From contig CASHTG010000001.1 of NCBI GenBank assembly GCA_949357655.1, positions 4,216,001-4,280,000 of the forward strand: a stretch of 64,000 bases of DNA, given 5' to 3'. The position numbers and the translations under genes were made by a program. The DNA comes from Parascedosporium putredinis (lineage: Eukaryota; Ascomycota; Sordariomycetes; Microascales; Microascaceae). This document shows positions 59,978 through 64,000 of the stretch, in pieces (positions within the stretch are counted from its first letter, which is position 1; every line of letters begins with the position of its first letter). Under the pieces are notes generated by a model. It saw only the letters and a list, made by a program, of their open reading frames with translations, searched no databases and had not been told where the DNA came from.

Positions 59978-62900
59978 TCAACTCCCCTTTCCCGCGACCT
60001 CTTACGTTATTCGCTGATACCCTGCACTAAACGCATTCTTGAGACATGGTAGAGGTTGTCGGGAGGTGATACCGGGCATAATTCCTTACGGTTTTCTGGT
60101 GGCTTGGCGTTGTGAGGTACGGATGTTGCGGCCTACGGCGATCTTTCAAAGGCTCAACATTCACGCGTTTTCCCCTTATTGTCATGTTCCGTTAATGTTT
60201 CTTTTCCTACGTCTTTGCATTGGGTTCCACACTGCCTCGGAAACCGCTCCTGCCCTCAAACCCCAAGAGAGCCTCCAGTGTTCATATCTTCGGTGCCTAG
60301 CTCTCTCTGATGCCGGTTCTCACGAGGGTTCCTTGCGATACGCAACTGCCAAATCGATCGAACCTAGAGAAACCCGGTCCTCAAAGCGGACATCAACCCG
60401 TTGGCATGGAGCGGGGGTTAGGAGGATGAGGGAAAGTGGGGGAAGAAGAGGAGGGAGAGGAGGAGGCGGAGGCGGAGGAAGAGGAGGAGTATATTCCCAT
60501 AATAGCGGCTTTACAGTGGATGGACGGGGGGACTTGGACTCTACAGCAGAGCCGAAGGCCGATTGAGCCCCTGCGAGCGACCTTGCGCCCATGGATTTGT
60601 CGACGTGGCATCCGGCAGAGGACCCTACCTACGGCCGTCTTTGGGCCTCGGCATCCTCTATATGGTTCGAGTTATGATCTCGTGGCTCAAAAGCAGTTCA
60701 TTCACTTTGGTCCCCCGTTATCACGCCACACCTTGTTTTGATGTCAAAGATTCCTAGTTTTCGTCTCTCTGCTTGTTTCTCGCTTCGCTCAATGTCCGGT
60801 GGTCATCTATCTCCTTGCATCGCGCATGTTTTCCCCTCCCCCGAAGGCCTGCCAGTCAAACGACTTCCTTAACCAGACCCTTCGGACTCGAGTTAAAGGC
60901 GATCGTCACTGCTGTTCATGGACCTATCGCCTATTTCGGAGAAGTATCAAAGCGCCTGGTGCACAATACCCCAGCGGTCCGCTGCCAATTCCAACTCCGA
61001 ATCTTTAATCTACTCTATACTGTTTTCTACCTCGTCAACTTCTTGCAATGGCCTTCTAGTAGGTCTTTGGTCGTCTCCCCTATTTTCCATGCTTAGAGGT
61101 CTCCCAAAATCCCAACCAATCCTTGCCTTGTTGTTCATCCAAACCCTACCCAACCGATGCATTCATTCAGCCGTCCCTAATATCGCCTGAAGGCGATGTT
61201 GAGGAGCCACTGTCTCCATGATCAATCCTGAAGACGATATGTAAAGGGGGCCTCCAGGCCCCATGTGGCTGTCCTGTACAATAGCTTTCACTTCCTGTTT
61301 CCAGAATGCAATCCCGCCATATAGCGCATTAAAAAAATCACATACTCCCATCAATGTATCTCGGTAGACACCCAAATTATTTGATATGTTGCCTTGATTC
61401 AGCATGCCCAAAGCCCCCAGACGAGGATACTCCCTTTCTTCCCCATGTATGTCGTAGCCTCCCAGGTTATGTTTCTCTGTTAGCCTGTCTACTAGCGAGA
61501 TGATATGCCATTCTGCATGATTCCACTCAACCAAGCATATCACCATCTACCAGGGTGTTCTTGCATTTACGCGCTCCTGTGGCCCAAAAAGAAGCCCCTT
61601 TAACACAACTAGTTCTAGCGCCTACACTTGGCGGCAAAGCGTCAGCCTGCCATAGAATTGAAGACGGGGTATGGAGCAGTGGAGGACCATCTCGTGATAC
61701 GATCACACCTCACTAGAGATCTGGTGGCCATAGACATTCACCATGGCACTAGGAAGGTAGGTGGCTAGGGCAGTATACACGGTTAACAGCCCGAGTGGCC
61801 TCTCTGCTCCAAGTTTGAGTAATATCTACCGAGTGTCCGCGGAGGATATACCTCGAACAATGTAGCCCAAAGACGAGACACCGGGAACACCGGGGAAGAT
61901 CATCCTCCTCTTCCAGCCTCTGCATGGTTCTTGATAGGGGTAGACCCTATGCCCGGGCACCGTTATCCGCTGGGCGTTTTCCCTTCCTTTTTCTTGAAGG
62001 AAATAAAGACCGTTTCTTTGGCACATGAATATCGGCGTGCACGTCAAGTAGATGCGGGTGCTCCAGATAATCCTAGGCGCGGCACCCGTTCCTCGATCAG
62101 GGTGCATATCATTATTCTTCAAGGCGCCTTTAGCCACAGCCCATCGCGGGCCTGGGGGAAGGGGGCGTCACGGATCCTGAACGTCAGGTGGCATCTCAAG
62201 TATACAGCCTTTCCGCCTTCCCCCAACGGGCGCACCTCTACCTAAAGCGCGTTCTAAGCTTATATTACATAGTGGCGAGAAAGAAAAGGCGGACAGGCGG
62301 AGAGATATGAGGGGAAAGGCACAGCGGGGTGGGACTTTCGTGTCATCGACGCCTTCGTGCCGCGATGCCCTTTACTCGCGGAAAAGCTGTTTCGGGAAGG
62401 GCGGATAATCGATCGGGAATCTGTTTAGACGATAATGCATCGAGATTCAGTGCCCGGCCGTTGCGATACCCCCCTAGGGCTGCCTCATGGCTACTCTCAA
62501 GTCAGGGCGTGGGGCGATGCGGGGCATACTTGGCTGACCGCGTTCTTCCTAGTTGCATTTGGAGATTTCTGAGGTTTGGTTCTGACAGGAAGAGCCGGTG
62601 TATCATGGAAGTAGAAACAGGGACCAGGGGCTGATCAGGATGCAGGGGTCGTGAGCACGGTGGTTGTGATATGATATCGCCAACAAAACCCAATATAGCT
62701 CGGGAGAATCCAATCGGATGAAGACGAGTTCTATCGCGGTCCGCTCTCATCGCCAGTCTTGATATTCTGTTGTGGGAAGGGAGGGAGGACGGCCTAGAAA
62801 ATAGTCTACACACTCGTTTATCATGCATGGGCTTAGAATGGACGAATATGCGTGAGCTTCCAGAAGCCCTTTTTCAACATTCGCTATGAAGAGTCGAAAG

Positions 62901-63772
62901 AGACCTAACCTTGCCCTCTTATTTTCTCTGGTTACAGACGTCACGTTTCGTGGCGAGGGTGAAGCCTCTGGGGTAAAGGACGACCCATCCCACTTTCGCA
63001 CCGGTAGCCTAAATGGCGGATCGACAGAGCCTCAAAATTCATCCCAAGGCGGGCAACGCCGCAGTGGGCTGTTTTCCCCTCATACATCATACATATACAC
63101 AATATCCCCAGTTCCAACATTTCGGGTCGGGAGAGGCGTCGCCCGCGGCGGAGGCGCGGCGGCGGCGGCGGCGGGACGATACATGCAGTTTGAGGGCTAG
63201 GCACGATGGGGGCGGGCTGCAGCACATAAATCGAACCAACAAAAAGAAAGAAGAGGAAAAAAACGAAGAAAAAGAAATAGCCGCGCCCTTTGGAGGAATG
63301 AAGAGGAGCATGGATGTGAGAGTATTGCGATGGTGGCGCTGGAGAGCACCTTCCCTTCCTCGGAAGAGGTGGAGCTAATAAGTGCGACCATGGCCAATTT
63401 TGGGGATTTTGGTGATGGAAGACGCACCTTCCCAGCACCGGCAAAATAAGACTGCATTATAGTGCAGCATGAAGATCATCCTCACGTGCCATTCCAGGCT
63501 ATAGACTTATCCATGATGCAAGATAGAGTAAAGAGTCGCGGGCAGGTTTGAAGCACTGGGCTATTCTCTTCTGCCTTCTTCCCAAGGAATAAAGTCGAGA
63601 ATCGATCTATTGCAAGCTTGTCATGCATACCCCGCTACCTTCAACGCTCGTTTATTCCGTCCGAAAACCACTTTGTTCTCGTTACATCATTGATCCCCTA
63701 ATAGGGGCCTTGGCCCTCTGGGCTGCGATTGAGCAAAAACGACGGAGTTGACGGACGGAGCCTCTTTTCTGC
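59978..63772. other. Intergenic region right of MCM1
   Basis: Holds the MCM1 3' flank, a GGA/GAGGAGG-rich tract (60430-60490), a GGC-rich patch (63145-63175) and one unusual minus-strand frame (61163-61546, listed separately). No other supportable gene. Confidence 0.5.
61163..61546 (-). CDS. Orphan open frame, 127 aa, doubtful
   Basis: An uninterrupted frame with a varied, protein-like composition (for example HAEWHIISLVDRL, DFFNALYGGIAFWKQE, DSHMGPGGPLYIS). No homologue is recognised and no signal peptide or membrane segment is obvious. Codons do not favour G or C at third positions, unlike the confirmed genes here. It may be a recently acquired or decayed gene, a transposon fragment, or chance. 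Confidence 0.25.
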   Translation of the reverse strand: MVICLVEWNHAEWHIISLVDRLTEKHNLGGYDIHGEEREYPRLGALGMLNQGNISNNLGVYRDTLMGVCDFFNALYGGIAFWKQEVKAIVQDSHMGPGGPLYISSSGLIMETVAPQHRLQAILGTAE

Positions 63773-64000
63773 TTATTTAATCGTAGGAGAGAACACATCG
63801 ATTTTGTCGTCCTTGCACTGGAAAAGGTAAGCTCGATCAACCATGCAAAAGGAAGACGCTAGCTGCGCTGGTTTGAGCAGGTTTTGTGGGTGGCCAACTT
63901 CGATGTACTGGTACATTAGCTTGCGGCGCTGAGTGAGAGTTGGTGACAGCAGGACTTCAGAGCCCAAGCGTTCTAGATGCATCAGGAGGGAGAAACCAAC
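63773..64000 (-). CDS. 3' end of an unrecognised gene, cut by the window edge
   Basis: The minus-strand frame is open from the right edge (64000) to a TAA at 63773, about 75 codons. An internal ATG lies at 63982, but the frame has no stop before the edge, so the real start is probably outside. The peptide (LTQRRKLMYQYIEVGHPQNL, LASSFCMVDRAYLFQCKDD, ending KIDVFSPTIK) has mixed codon use compatible with coding. I do not recognise the family. Confidence 0.45.
   Translation of the reverse strand, partial: VGFSLLMHLERLGSEVLLSPTLTQRRKLMYQYIEVGHPQNLLKPAQLASSFCMVDRAYLFQCKDDKIDVFSPTIK

Overview
This is nuclear DNA of a filamentous ascomycete, most likely a sordariomycete. The genes carry short introns (about 50-120 bp) with GTAAGT-like donors, CTAAC/CTGAC branch sites and AG acceptors. 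Coding stretches prefer G or C in third codon positions, and intergenic DNA is rich in pyrimidine tracts and microsatellites. A PLS1-type tetraspanin, an MCM1-type MADS protein and several proteins of filamentous-fungal type fit this. No rRNA, tRNA, CRISPR array, bacterial operon or secondary-metabolite cluster was recognised.

Layout: 1-6673 has no supportable gene. At 6674-7548 (+) is a secreted CREG/pyridoxamine-oxidase-like protein. Converging on it is a conserved fungal protein of unknown function (8399-11379, -), preceded by the first exon of a Ser/Gln-rich protein (12836-13799, -). A gene-poor stretch follows to 20449. A compact housekeeping block comes next: a roadblock/LC7 protein (-) divergent from IPI1 (+), a DEAD-box RNA helicase (+), a membrane-anchored aldehyde dehydrogenase (-) and a Dnf-type P4-ATPase lipid flippase (-) ending upstream at 34897. 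After 6.6 kb without a gene comes a second block: an unknown helical protein with a PIP-like N-terminus (+), V-ATPase subunit E (-), a NIPA-type Mg transporter (+) and the tetraspanin PLS1 (-). A 9.1-kb gap separates PLS1 from MCM1 (59024-59977, +). The 3' end of an unrecognised minus-strand gene enters from the right edge.

The genes are individual eukaryotic units, not an operon. Common themes are ribosome and RNA work (IPI1, helicase), membranes (flippase, V-ATPase, NIPA, tetraspanin, anchored ALDH) and transcription (MCM1).

Almost every recognisable gene is interrupted by single-base losses, mainly in runs of C/G or A/T. When the inferred missing bases are counted, total exon length becomes divisible by three in all eleven affected complete or near-complete genes. 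I therefore read these as draft-assembly errors rather than a pseudogene cluster, and give each gene its full span. Protein lengths quoted are those implied after allowing for these losses.

The most interesting non-genic signals are a roughly 650-bp nearly CpG-free patch at 23041-23690, a MITE-like 250-bp inverted repeat at 56184-56446, and a recurrent TACTTCGTA motif found only in gene-poor DNA.
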